Assembly: GCA_038120765.1 (NCBI GenBank)
Contig: JAYOMI010000007.1
Span: 4,720 to 68,719, forward strand
Reading direction: 5' to 3'
Length of the DNA stretch: 64,000 nucleotides
Origin: CAXBCP01 sp038120765
Lineage (GTDB): Bacteria; Pseudomonadota; Alphaproteobacteria; MPNO01; UBA830
Both the position numbers and the translations under genes were made by a program. The notes below the pieces were generated by a model. The model was not told where the DNA came from, ran no database searches, and saw only the letters and a program-made list of their open reading frames with translations. Positions 1-8,128 of this stretch are shown here, piece after piece (position 1 is the first letter of the stretch; each line of letters starts with the position of its first letter).

Positions 1-173
1 TCGACGGGTTTGCGTGGTTCTGCGAAAACTGCAATCACCAGATTTTCCGGAAAGACGCCTATATCGAGGTGCTCGAGCGCGACATGCCGCCGATCTTCGA
101 AGCCTTTTACGCGGATCCGGAAAATCAGGTCTGCGATGCCTGCGGCCACAAAAACCCGGGCTGGCCGGAGTAG
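1..173 (+). CDS. 3-hydroxyanthranilate 3,4-dioxygenase, C-terminal fragment
   Basis: The reading frame open at the window edge gives 56 residues and ends in TAG at 171-173. It reads DGFAWFCENC... and ends ...CDACGHKNPGWPE. The paired Cys motifs (CENC and CDAC) form the rubredoxin-like iron site at the C-terminus of bacterial 3-hydroxyanthranilate 3,4-dioxygenase. The family opens the ring of 3-hydroxyanthranilate in tryptophan/kynurenine or nitrobenzoate catabolism. The catalytic cupin part lies outside the window. The hydrolase gene starts 5 bp downstream, so the two are probably cotranscribed. The identification rests on this short tail alone, but the motif order and spacing are characteristic. 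Confidence 0.75.
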   Translation, partial: DGFAWFCENCNHQIFRKDAYIEVLERDMPPIFEAFYADPENQVCDACGHKNPGWPE

Positions 174-178
174 CGTCG

Positions 179-1057
179 GTGTACGATTTCAGCTTCGGCG
201 ATATCAGCGTCACCCGCATCGTCGAGATGGAAATGCCGATGCTGGGGGCGGGCGACTTTTTCCCGGATTGGGATCCGCAGGCCGTCGAGCAACACAGGCA
301 CTGGATGGTGCCGCGGCATTTCGATCCGGTCAGCGGCAGGGTCGTCATCAACATACAGGCGTTTCTGATCCGTACGCCGCACCACACGATCCTGGTCGAT
401 ACCTGTGTCGGCAATCACAAGCCGCGCAACCGGGAAATGTTCAACGACAAGGTCTTCCCGTGGATGGATAACTTCCGCACCGCCGGGGTGACACCGGAAG
501 ATATCGATTTCGTGCTGTGCACGCATATGCATGTAGACCATGTCGGCTGGAACACGAAGCTGGAAGACGGACGCTGGGTGCCGACCTTTCCCAATGCGAA
601 GTACATCTTTTCGCGAAAGGAGCTTGAATTCTGGATGCAGCAGTCCGAACAGGGCCAGATGACGCGTACCGGCGACTACGTCGCCGACAGCGTCCTGCCC
701 ATCCTGGAGGCGAAACGCGAACTGGTCGTCGACATGGATCATGCGATCGAGGACGGGCTGACCCTGGAGCCGCTTCCCGGTCATACCCCCGGCATGGTCG
801 GGCTGAACGTCTCTTCGGGCGGACAGCAGGCCATTCTGTGCGGCGACATGATGCATCACGTGATCCAGTGTCATATTCCCGACTGGAGCACGATCGCCTG
901 TGCCGACCAGTCGGCGGCACGGGAGACCCGCAAGGCATTTCTCGATCGCTACGCCGATCGCGACGTGACAATCATCCCGTCGCATTTCCCGAACCCGACC
1001 GCCGGATTCATCGTCGCCAGTGGCGATTGCTTCGCCTTCCGCTACGTGGGCGAGTAG
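179..1057 (+). CDS. MBL-fold metallo-hydrolase
   Basis: This 292-residue protein belongs to the metallo-beta-lactamase superfamily. The zinc-binding motif HMHVDH is at about residues 116-121, followed by later metal-ligand segments (PGHTPGM, GDMMHH, PSHFPNP). The sequence resembles the lactonase/quorum-quenching-like hydrolases annotated only as MBL-fold. The GTG at 179 is chosen because the longer in-frame ORF from 14 would overlap the dioxygenase tail, and those extra 55 residues are an out-of-frame reading of it. The gene follows the dioxygenase by 5 bp, which suggests a role in the same catabolic operon. The substrate cannot be read from sequence. Confidence 0.85.
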   Translation: MYDFSFGDISVTRIVEMEMPMLGAGDFFPDWDPQAVEQHRHWMVPRHFDPVSGRVVINIQAFLIRTPHHTILVDTCVGNHKPRNREMFNDKVFPWMDNFRTAGVTPEDIDFVLCTHMHVDHVGWNTKLEDGRWVPTFPNAKYIFSRKELEFWMQQSEQGQMTRTGDYVADSVLPILEAKRELVVDMDHAIEDGLTLEPLPGHTPGMVGLNVSSGGQQAILCGDMMHHVIQCHIPDWSTIACADQSAARETRKAFLDRYADRDVTIIPSHFPNPTAGFIVASGDCFAFRYVGE

Positions 1058-1064
1058 ATCGCCC

Positions 1065-1079
1065 TTAACCCTCGTTTAA
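1065..1079. promoter_or_regulatory. Candidate CtrA-binding site (exact TTAA-N7-TTAA)
   Basis: TTAA at 1065-1068 and TTAA at 1076-1079 are separated by 7 bp, the full alphaproteobacterial CtrA consensus. The first half-site reads TTAACC. The site lies between the hydrolase stop (1057) and the methyltransferase start (1147), so the likely target is the methyltransferase gene. Binding is inferred from the motif only. Confidence 0.55.
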
Positions 1080-1146
1080 TTAAGTGCTGTCAGGCTGTTA
1101 GCCGGATTTTGGCCGGTTTTGCCGGCTTGCGGACGAGGATGATGGC

Positions 1147-2102
1147 GTGGCGGTTGCCCTGAAAAAATCAGGCGGAGAAGAGCATCAGGCCGGCGGGCCG
1201 AAACACTCGCTGAAGCAGCGTCTGCACGCCTGGTGGGAAGGCTATGACCTCGGTGCGCTTCCCGACTCCGCTTCCAATCCCGACGAAACCGGTGATATGG
1301 TCGAAGATGCGGCTGCCGAGGATGTTCCGGAATGGTCGCCGGCGCGCCAGAAACTGGTGCAGCTGATCTGGGGCGATGGGTTTATCTCGCCCGCGACGCC
1401 CGATAGCGTCGTCGACCTCACACAGCCTTTCGGCCTGACGGCGGAAAATACGATGCTTGAAATCGGCTCCGGCCCCGGTGGCGGGGCCTGCGCGGTCGCC
1501 GAGAGGATAGGGTCCTACGTCGACGGGTTCGATCTCAGCGCCGACCTCGCGAAACAGGCGCTCGATGCATCCATGATCAAAGGGCTCGAAAAAAAGGCCG
1601 TCGTGAAGGGGTTCGATCCCGCGACGTTCGAACTCAAGACCGATTTCTACGATGGTTGCCTGCTGCGCGACACGCTTGTTCTGATTGACGACAAGGAAGC
1701 GTTCCTCGATATCGTTCTGTCCGCAATCAAACCGGGCAAGCCCATTGTGATTACCGAGAGCTTCGTCACCTCCGCCGAGCCCGGCCCGCTTGCGACGGCG
1801 AGTATCGACGGCGAGCCGGGGACGGTCTTCCCGTGCGAGTCCAGCCTGGTCATCGACAAGCTCGAAGAATCGAATTTCGAAGTCCGCGTTAATAACGACG
1901 AAACAGAACAATATNNNNNNNNNNCGCCTGTGCCGCCTGGGTTGAAATGGCGGAAAAGATCACCGGCAAAGACCTCGATGCCGACCTCGCCCGGGCGCTC
2001 GTGAAGGAGACCGATCTTTGGGAACGCCGGAACGAGGCCTATTCGGCGGGAGAGCTGGAAATGAGGCGAATTGTCGCTTTCAAGAAGTCGAACGTGACCT
2101 AG
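1147..2102 (+). CDS. Class I SAM-dependent methyltransferase (contains assembly gap)
   Basis: The N-terminal 255 residues before the gap carry SAM-binding motif I (MLEIGSGPGGG, about residue 100) and the acidic end of strand 2 (GFDLS). After the N-run the protein resumes in another frame, from 1926, giving ACAAWVEMAEKITG... and ending ...FKKSNVT at TAG 2100-2102. A frameshift in the biology is unlikely. The two coding frames only fit if the real missing sequence has a length of 2 modulo 3, not 10. The GTG start at 1147 is the one available near the 5' end. The methyl acceptor is unknown. An exact CtrA box lies about 70 bp upstream. Confidence 0.75.
1915..1924. other. Assembly gap (10 N) inside methyltransferase gene
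   Basis: This run of exactly 10 N is a placeholder. The coding frame before it (codons starting at 1 mod 3) and after it (0 mod 3) belong to one protein, so the true gap length is not 10. Confidence 0.95.
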
Positions 2103-2190
2103 AACCGGCGTTGACAGGAAGGGGTGCCGCCGTTAGGTTCCGCCTCCGATCCAGAAAACACTTCTGCCGACGCGTTTAAGGAAGAGAACA

Positions 2191-2317
2191 ATGAAAGTCG
2201 TCAACTCGCTGAAATCCGCGAAAAAGCGCGATCGCTTTTGCCGCGTCATCCGCCGCANNNNNNNNNNCCTATGTGATCAACAAGCGCAACCCGCGTTTCA
2301 AGGCGCGTCAGGGCTGA
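2191..2317 (+). CDS. rpmJ: 50S ribosomal protein L36 (rpmJ), interrupted by gap
   Basis: ATG at 2191 gives MKVVNSLKSAKKRDRFCRV..., and after the N-run YVINKRNPRFKARQG ends at TGA 2315-2317. This is the Cys-poor L36 type of about 41 residues, a component of the 50S subunit. The family has Lys-Gly-Arg-Thr between the two visible halves. The single A before the gap and CC after it leave 9 missing bases, so the 10-N run adds a false frameshift. The gene is too small to appear as one open frame. A rho-independent terminator follows at 2352-2380. Confidence 0.9.
2258..2267. other. Assembly gap (10 N) inside rpmJ
   Basis: This 10-N placeholder splits L36. Conservation of the L36 core implies that 9 bases are missing here, so the gap is a nominal value. 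Confidence 0.95.
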
Positions 2318-2351
2318 TTTTCGCCTGAATTCCGGTCTATCCGGCTGACAG

Positions 2352-2380
2352 ACCGCGCCTTCCCGGCGCGGTTTTCGTTT
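2352..2380 (+). terminator. Rho-independent terminator of rpmJ
   Basis: The stem ACCGCGCC / GGCGCGGT (2352-2359 and 2365-2372) has a 5-base loop and is followed by a short T-rich stretch. It lies 35 bp after the rpmJ stop and before glcD. Confidence 0.75.
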
Positions 2381-2426
2381 GTCCGGCTCTCGTCTACACT
2401 ACGACCGCAGAAACCGGAGTTTTTTC

Positions 2427-3914
2427 ATGCGGATGCCCGATCCAGATGGCGATGTGATCTCCCGGCGCGGCGAGATAATCGTGGCGCTGCGCAGGATCGT
2501 CCCCGGCGAGGGCGTTATCGCCGAGGAAGAGGAACTCCGGGCCTATGAATGCGACGGGCTGACCGCCTATCGCCAGCTGCCGATGATCGTCGTGCTGCCC
2601 GAAACGACGCAGCAGGTCTCCGATATCCTGAAATACTGCCATGGAAGCGGGATCAAGATTGTCCCGCGCGGCGCCGGCACGTCCCTGTCGGGCGGCGCGC
2701 TGGCGCTCGAAGACGGCATTACCCTCGGCCTCGGCAAATTCAACCGCATCCTGGAGGTCGATTACGACAATCGCTGCGTGACGGCGCAGCCGGGCGTCAC
2801 CAATCTTGCCATCACCCATGCGGTGGAAGCCGACGGGTTCTATTACGCGCCCGATCCGTCGAGCCAGATCGCCTGTTCCATCGGCGGCAACGTGGCGGAA
2901 AATTCGGGCGGCGTGCACTGCCTGAAATACGGTCTCACCGCCAATAACCTGCTCGGCATCGAAATGGTGCTGATGGATGGCGAAATCGTCCGCCTCGGCG
3001 GCAAGCATCTGGATTCCGGCGGTTACGACCTGCTCGGTATCGTGACGGGGTCCGAAGGACTGCTCGGCGTGATTACCGAGGTCACCGTCCGCATGCTGCG
3101 CAAACCGTCTACTGCCCGGGCGTTGCTGATCGGTTTTCCGTCAAGCGAGTCTGCCGGCGACTGCGTCGCCCGGATCATCGGTGCGGGGATTATTCCGGGC
3201 GGCATGGAAATGATGGACAAACCCGCCATTCACGCGGCCGAGGCATTCGTCAATGCGGGCTACCCCCTCGATGCCGAGGCGTTGCTGATCGTGGAACTGG
3301 ACGGGCCCGAGGTGGAGGTCGATGAACTGATCGTCCGTGTCGATGCGATCGCGCGGGAGAACCGGGCGGATTCCGTGCGGATCAGCACGTCCGAGGAAGA
3401 GCGCGATGCGTTCTGGGCCGGCCGGAAGGCGGCTTTTCCGGCAGTCGGCCGGATCTCCCCGGACTATTACTGCATGGACGGCACGATCCCGCGTCACCGG
3501 CTATCCGAAGTGCTGACCCGGATGAACGAACTGTCGGCGCAGTACGATCTCCGCGTCGCCAATGTGTTTCACGCAGGGGACGGCAACCTGCATCCGCTGA
3601 TCCTGTACGATGCCAACAAACCGGGCGAGCTGGAAAAGGCCGAGGAATTCGGCTCCGATATCCTGCGGCTTTGCGTCGAGGTCGGCGGCGTGCTGACCGG
3701 CGAACACGGGGTTGGTGTCGAAAAGCGCGATCTGATGGGCGAGATGTTCAACGAAACCGATCTGAACCAGCAGCAGCGGGTGAAATGCGCCTTCGATCCG
3801 ACCCAGCAGCTCAATCCGGGCAAGGTTTTCCCGACACTCCATCGCTGCGCGGAGCTTGGCCGGGTGCACATCCACAGCGGTCAGACCCGCTTCCCAGATA
3901 TTCCCCGCTTCTGA
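2427..3914 (+). CDS. glcD: Glycolate oxidase, FAD-linked subunit GlcD
   Basis: This 495-residue flavoprotein oxidises glycolate to glyoxylate as part of the GlcDEF complex. The FAD_binding_4 domain carries PRGAGTSLSGG at about residues 80-90 and CSIGGNVAENSGG further on. The C-terminal FAD-oxidase cap contains GDGNLHPL and GEHGVGVEKRDLM, both typical of GlcD/D-lactate dehydrogenase-type enzymes. Its length matches the family (about 499). ATG 2427 is preferred over the upstream frame start because CGGAG lies 8-9 bp before it. glcE follows after 8 bp and glcF after that, which fixes the assignment to glycolate oxidase rather than a lone lactate dehydrogenase. Confidence 0.93.
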   Translation: MRMPDPDGDVISRRGEIIVALRRIVPGEGVIAEEEELRAYECDGLTAYRQLPMIVVLPETTQQVSDILKYCHGSGIKIVPRGAGTSLSGGALALEDGITLGLGKFNRILEVDYDNRCVTAQPGVTNLAITHAVEADGFYYAPDPSSQIACSIGGNVAENSGGVHCLKYGLTANNLLGIEMVLMDGEIVRLGGKHLDSGGYDLLGIVTGSEGLLGVITEVTVRMLRKPSTARALLIGFPSSESAGDCVARIIGAGIIPGGMEMMDKPAIHAAEAFVNAGYPLDAEALLIVELDGPEVEVDELIVRVDAIARENRADSVRISTSEEERDAFWAGRKAAFPAVGRISPDYYCMDGTIPRHRLSEVLTRMNELSAQYDLRVANVFHAGDGNLHPLILYDANKPGELEKAEEFGSDILRLCVEVGGVLTGEHGVGVEKRDLMGEMFNETDLNQQQRVKCAFDPTQQLNPGKVFPTLHRCAELGRVHIHSGQTRFPDIPRF

Positions 3915-3922
3915 AGACGTCC

Positions 3923-5155
3923 ATGGCCGACACGTTCGATCCCGCCGATGCTGAAGACGTCCTCGCCATTGTCGCCGACGCGCTCGCCAGCAAGACCCCG
4001 CTCGAAATCGCCGGGAACGGTTCGAAACGGTCAATCGGCCGGCCCGTCGGTCTGAATTACGTCCTCAGCACGGCGCAGCTTTCGGGCGTGACGCTGTATG
4101 AACCGGACGAACTGGTGATGCGTGCGGGACCCGGCACCCCGATGAAACAGATCAGGCTGCAGCTTGAACAGCACGGCCAGATGCTGGCCTTCGAGCCGCC
4201 GGATTACGGACCGCTTCTGGGCGGCCCGCCGGACGCGGGGACCATCGGCGGCATCATTGCAGGGAACCTTGCCGGCCCGCGGCGGATCAAGGCCGGCGCG
4301 GCCCGCGATCATTTCCTGGGCGTCGAGGCGGTTTCGGGCCGGGGAGAAATATTCAAATCCGGCGGGCGCGTGGTGAAGAACGTGACCGGCTATGACCTGT
4401 GCAAGCTGATGGCGGGATCCTGGGGGACCCTCGGCGTGATGACCGAGGTCACGGTGAAGGTTCTGCCGGCGCCGGAGAAAACGCGCACGGTTCTGGTTTC
4501 CTGTGCGGATGCCGCAACTGCCATCGGCGCGATGACGCGGGCCCTTTCCAGCCCGCATGATGTCTCGGCGGCGGCCTGGTTGCCGGCACCGGCGGCGGCC
4601 CGGTCCGGGGTGACCTACGTCTCAGCCGCCAATGAGGCGCTCGCCGCGATCCGCGTCGAAGGTATCGGGGCGTCCGTAGACGCGCGATGCGCCGCCCTGC
4701 GGGACGAATTGGCGGCTTTCGGCGGCATCGAGGAACTGCATACCCATAATTCCGTGAGGCTTTGGGACGAAATCCGCGATGTGCAATTGCTCGGCGGGGA
4801 TATGGAGAAGGGGGACGATGCGATCTGGCGGATGTCGGTGCCGCCCGCATCGGCACCCGATCTGCTCGACCGGCTCGGGGCCGGTCTGGAGATCGATACC
4901 TTCCTCGACTGGGGCGGCGGGCTGATCTGGGCGCGGGTTTCCGGCATGATGGACGCGGGCTCCTATGTTATCCGGCGGGCCATGGCGTCGACCGGCGGTC
5001 ATGCCCTGCTGGTGCGTGCACGGGACGATCGGCGCATGGTCGAGCCGGTATTCCACCCCGAAGCCGCAGGGGTGGGACGTCTGACGCGGAACATCAAGGA
5101 AGCATTCGATCCCGGGGGCATTCTCAATCCCGGCCGGATGTATGACGGTATCTGA
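3923..5155 (+). CDS. glcE: Glycolate oxidase subunit GlcE (FAD-binding)
   Basis: This 410-residue protein is the second flavin-binding subunit of glycolate oxidase. It has the shortened FAD_binding_4 fold with GNGSKRSIGRP near the N-terminus, AFEPPDYG and GGIIAGNLAGPRRIKAGAARD in the middle, and a C-terminal FDPGGILNPGRMY that mirrors GlcD. The start at ATG 3923 removes an 84-residue N-terminal extension that is only an out-of-frame reading of glcD. It sits between glcD (8 bp) and glcF (2 bp), so the operon is tight. Confidence 0.93.
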   Translation: MADTFDPADAEDVLAIVADALASKTPLEIAGNGSKRSIGRPVGLNYVLSTAQLSGVTLYEPDELVMRAGPGTPMKQIRLQLEQHGQMLAFEPPDYGPLLGGPPDAGTIGGIIAGNLAGPRRIKAGAARDHFLGVEAVSGRGEIFKSGGRVVKNVTGYDLCKLMAGSWGTLGVMTEVTVKVLPAPEKTRTVLVSCADAATAIGAMTRALSSPHDVSAAAWLPAPAAARSGVTYVSAANEALAAIRVEGIGASVDARCAALRDELAAFGGIEELHTHNSVRLWDEIRDVQLLGGDMEKGDDAIWRMSVPPASAPDLLDRLGAGLEIDTFLDWGGGLIWARVSGMMDAGSYVIRRAMASTGGHALLVRARDDRRMVEPVFHPEAAGVGRLTRNIKEAFDPGGILNPGRMYDGI

Positions 5156-5157
5156 GC

Positions 5158-6456
5158 ATGGAAACGAATTTTTCCCTCGCCCAGCTTGCCGACCCGGCAA
5201 TCGCCGAATCCGAAAAAATCCTGCGCGCCTGCGTCCATTGCGGGTTCTGTACGGCGACCTGCCCGACCTATGCCCTGCTGGGCGACGAACTGGATTCGCC
5301 GCGCGGGCGGATATACCTGATCAAGGACATGCTGGAGAACGACAGGCCGGCCAGCGAGAAGGTCGTGAAGCATGTCGACCGCTGCCTGTCCTGCCTGTCT
5401 TGCATGACGACCTGCCCGTCGGGCGTAAACTATATGCACCTTGTCGATCACGCCCGGGCGCATATCGAAAAGACCTACAAGCGGCCGCTTTTCGACCGCG
5501 CGGTCCGGTGGACGCTCGCGGCGGTGATGCCCTATCCGAACCGGTTCCGGGCGTTGATGCGGCTCGCGGCAATCGGGAAAATATTCGCGCCGCTGATGCC
5601 GGGCCGGTTGCGGGCGATGCTGGCGCTGGCGCCGTCCGGCCCGATGTCGGCGCCTTTGCCGGGCGGACGCACCGTCTGGCCGGCGGACGGCGTGCGCAAA
5701 AAGCGGGTCCTGCTCATGCCCGGTTGTGTCCAGCAGGTTCTTGCGGCGCGCATCAACGACGCGACCGTGCGGCTGCTGACGCGGTTGGGGCATGAAGTCG
5801 TTATTGCGGACGGTTCCGGGTGCTGCGGCGCGCTGACCCATCATCTTGGCAGGGAAGACCAGGCGTTCGATTCCGTCCGCGCCAATGTCCGGGCCTGGAT
5901 GCGTGAACATGAAACCGATCCGGTAGATGCGATCGTCATCAACGCGTCGGGCTGCGGCACGACGATAAAGGATTACGGGTTCATGCTGCGCGAAGATGAA
6001 GAGCTTGGCGACGCCGCCGCACAGATCAGTTCGTTGACGCGCGACATATCCGAATTCCTTGCGGAAACCGGGATGCTGGACAGGGTAGCCTCGCCGGACC
6101 TGCCCGCAAACCTGAACGTGACCTATCACAGCGCGTGTTCGCTGCAGCACGGCCAGAAGGTCCGGGCGGCGCCGAAGGCGCTTCTGGCCGCAGCCGGCTT
6201 CAACGTGGTCGAACCCCGGGAATCCCATCTGTGCTGCGGGTCTGCCGGCACCTACAACATGCTCCAGCCCGCCATCGCGAACCGGCTGCGCGACCGCAAG
6301 GCCGACAACATTGCCCGCACGGCGTCCGATGTGATCGCAACCGGAAATATCGGCTGCATGATGCAGCTGCAGGACGCGGTGGAAGCGCCGGTGGTTCATA
6401 CGGTAGAATTGCTGGACTGGGCGACCGGCGGCCCTGCGCCCCGGGACCTGCGCTAG
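5158..6456 (+). CDS. glcF: Glycolate oxidase iron-sulfur subunit GlcF
   Basis: This 432-residue protein carries two 4Fe-4S motifs, Cys25-28-31-35 (CVHCGFCTATCP) and Cys76-79-82-86 (CLSCLSCMTTCP). Two CCG (heterodisulfide-reductase-like) domains follow, with GCCGAL and HLCCGSAGTYN. It passes electrons from the flavin subunits towards the quinone pool. Length and domain order are standard for GlcF. The ATG at 5158 lies 2 bp after the glcE stop. Confidence 0.95.
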   Translation: METNFSLAQLADPAIAESEKILRACVHCGFCTATCPTYALLGDELDSPRGRIYLIKDMLENDRPASEKVVKHVDRCLSCLSCMTTCPSGVNYMHLVDHARAHIEKTYKRPLFDRAVRWTLAAVMPYPNRFRALMRLAAIGKIFAPLMPGRLRAMLALAPSGPMSAPLPGGRTVWPADGVRKKRVLLMPGCVQQVLAARINDATVRLLTRLGHEVVIADGSGCCGALTHHLGREDQAFDSVRANVRAWMREHETDPVDAIVINASGCGTTIKDYGFMLREDEELGDAAAQISSLTRDISEFLAETGMLDRVASPDLPANLNVTYHSACSLQHGQKVRAAPKALLAAAGFNVVEPRESHLCCGSAGTYNMLQPAIANRLRDRKADNIARTASDVIATGNIGCMMQLQDAVEAPVVHTVELLDWATGGPAPRDLR

Positions 6457-6509
6457 AGCGCGGTCCGCAACAAAGGAAAACACGACAGGCGAAAGACGAC
6501 AGGCGAGCG

Positions 6510-7064
6510 ATGAGAAAATTCATGCAGTGGCTGGCCACGGCCGCGACACTCACATTTGCGGTACCCGTGCAGGGTGCCCAGAACGACCCGCGCCTCGGCG
6601 CACTTTTCGCCGAACTGGCGAAGGCGGAATCGCCCGAAGAAGCAGAGCATATCGAACAGACGATCTGGAAAATCTGGCTGCTGTCGGGCAATGTCGCAGT
6701 GGATGCCGACATGCTGCGCGGCCTGCAGGCGATGGGTAGAAGTGACAACGAAGCGGCGCTGGAACATTTTAGCCGCGTCGTCGAGGCCTCCCCCGATTTC
6801 GCCGAGGGCTGGAACAAGCGGGCCACGGCGAACTACCTGCTCGGCCGGTTCGACGCATCCGTGACCGATATCCAGAAGACCCTCGCGCTGGAACCGCGCC
6901 ATTTCGGCGCGTTGTCCGGTCTTGCCCTGATCAACCTTGCGCTTGACCGCGAGCGCGAGGCGCTCAAGGCGTTCGAAGCCGCGCTCCGGGTTCATCCAAA
7001 TCTGCCGGGCGCGAAAACCCATATCCGCGAACTGCGCGAGAAAATTCGCGGCAAGGGAATCTGA
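6510..7064 (+). CDS. Exported TPR-repeat protein
   Basis: The 184-residue protein has a Sec signal peptide (Lys-rich start, hydrophobic LATAATLTFAVPVQGA, cleavage near residue 23-25). About three tetratricopeptide repeats follow, visible as WNKRATANYLLGRFDASVTD, a repeat ending in LEPRHFGALSGLALI, and EALKAFEAALRVHPNLP. It probably acts in the periplasm as a protein-protein scaffold. It starts 53 bp after glcF on the same strand, so it may be cotranscribed, but a functional link to glycolate oxidation is not evident. Similar proteins occur widely in alphaproteobacteria as TPR proteins of unknown role. Confidence 0.8.
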   Translation: MRKFMQWLATAATLTFAVPVQGAQNDPRLGALFAELAKAESPEEAEHIEQTIWKIWLLSGNVAVDADMLRGLQAMGRSDNEAALEHFSRVVEASPDFAEGWNKRATANYLLGRFDASVTDIQKTLALEPRHFGALSGLALINLALDREREALKAFEAALRVHPNLPGAKTHIRELREKIRGKGI

Positions 7065-7146
7065 CGCGATACCTTTGCCGATGTGACGCCCCGGGCCCGC
7101 GACAGGACAGCGGTCGCCGGCGCGGTGTCGGAGAATTTTACAAACC

Positions 7147-7162
7147 GATCTTTTAGAAGATC
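7147..7162. repeat. Short inverted repeat GATCTT-N4-AAGATC
   Basis: A perfect 6-bp inverted repeat with a 4-bp centre lies in the control region of the downstream PEP-CTERM gene, 8 bp before a larger inverted repeat. It may be a protein-binding site or chance, and it lacks the GC stem and T-run of a terminator. Confidence 0.35.
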
Positions 7163-7170
7163 CGGATTTC

Positions 7171-7194
7171 TGTGTAACCATTTGAAATTACACA
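7171..7194. promoter_or_regulatory. Inverted repeat TGTGTAA-N10-TTACACA, candidate activator site
   Basis: The perfect 7-bp arms are at 7171-7177 and 7188-7194. The 24-bp element ends 12 bp before a sigma-54 promoter (7207-7222) and precedes a PEP-CTERM gene. Sigma-54 promoters need an enhancer-binding protein, so this could be its operator, although such sites usually lie further upstream. The factor is not identified. Confidence 0.5.
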
Positions 7195-7206
7195 AAAACA
7201 ACCCTC

Positions 7207-7222
7207 TGGCACGATTCTTGCT
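7207..7222 (+). promoter_or_regulatory. Sigma-54 (RpoN) promoter, -24/-12 type
   Basis: TGGCACG at 7207-7213 and TTGCT at 7218-7222 fit the consensus TGGCAC-N5-TTGCW exactly, including the GG and GC dinucleotides with correct spacing. The start codon of the PEP-CTERM gene is 34 bp downstream. PEP-CTERM genes in several bacteria are known to depend on RpoN with the PrsK/PrsR two-component pair. Confidence 0.8.
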
Positions 7223-7255
7223 TTCATTCTGCTATCTCAGAGTAAGAACAGTGTC

Positions 7256-8071
7256 ATGCGAAGTCCCCGGCTAAAGTCGACAGTCATCAACACCGTGCTT
7301 GCGGGCGCGGTTCTTGCCGTAGCGTCCGTTGCGGCGCCGCCCGCCGCGGAGGCCGGGTATCTGGTCGTCAATAACGACGAATGGACGTTTTCCAATGCCG
7401 GGTTCGCGCAATCGCCCGATGCAAGCGTGTTCATCAACAACATCACCAATCTGTTTACGGGCGATCAGCCGGGGAGTTTTCTCGCCTACAGCCAGAACTT
7501 CGGTCTGAACGAGTCGTCTCTGGCGGCGGCGGTCACGAATGCGGGGCACAGCTGGACAGTGTCGGCGGCGGCGACGTTCAACGCGGCGACGCTCGGCAAT
7601 TATGACGCCGTGTTTCTCGCCGGTTCCGTGAACGGCATCTATCCCAATCAGCAGGCGATCATCGACTATGTCCAGGGCGGTGGAAACGTGTATATCGGCG
7701 CCGGGACAGGCAATGGCGGCGCTGTCGCGGAAGCGGCCGCCTGGAACCAGGTTCTGGCACTTGCGGGTCTGGAATTTGACGACACCTATAATTTCTAGTC
7801 GGGCAATATCCCGCCGGTCGGACCGCATCCGCTCCTGGCCGGTGTTTCGAGCCTGTATTTCAATCACGGGAACAGCGTCGTCGATCTTGCGCCCACCGAC
7901 GATACCGGCGAAATCCTGTTCGAGCATAACGGCCACGGCATGCTCGCCCTCGGCAGTTTTGGGGAACTGCCGCCCCCGTCCGTATTCTCGCCGGTACCCG
8001 AACCGGGCACGCTGGCGGTGATGGGACTTGGCCTTCTCGGTCTCGGCTTCGTGCGGCGCCGCAGGCGTTAG
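7256..8071 (+). CDS. PEP-CTERM sorting-signal protein, interrupted by in-frame TAG
   Basis: The product has an N-terminal signal peptide (VAAPPAAEA, cleavage near residue 32). A domain follows with NYDAVFLAGS and AIIDYVQGGGNVYIGAGTG, resembling a glutamine-amidotransferase/ThuA-like fold. The open frame stops at TAG 7796-7798 after TYNF. Reading straight through in the same frame gives 90 more residues ending in VPEPGTLAVMGLGLLGLG and RRRRR at TAG 8069-8071. That tail is a classic PEP-CTERM tripartite anchor: PEP motif, hydrophobic helix, Arg cluster. The gene is therefore either a point-mutation pseudogene or a sequencing/assembly error. It is preceded by a sigma-54 promoter and an inverted repeat. 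No exosortase gene lies in the window. Confidence 0.85.
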
Positions 8072-8128
8072 ACCCCGGATGGTAAACCCCGGACGTGAAC
8101 TGGGGGCGATACCCCGCTGGGCTTCGCG

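Noticed and set aside
14..178. N-terminal extension of the MBL hydrolase from ATG 14.
   Set aside because: This stretch is the tail of the dioxygenase gene in another frame (Cys-rich ...CENC... CDAC... ending at TAG 173), and the hydrolase fold begins at GTG 179.
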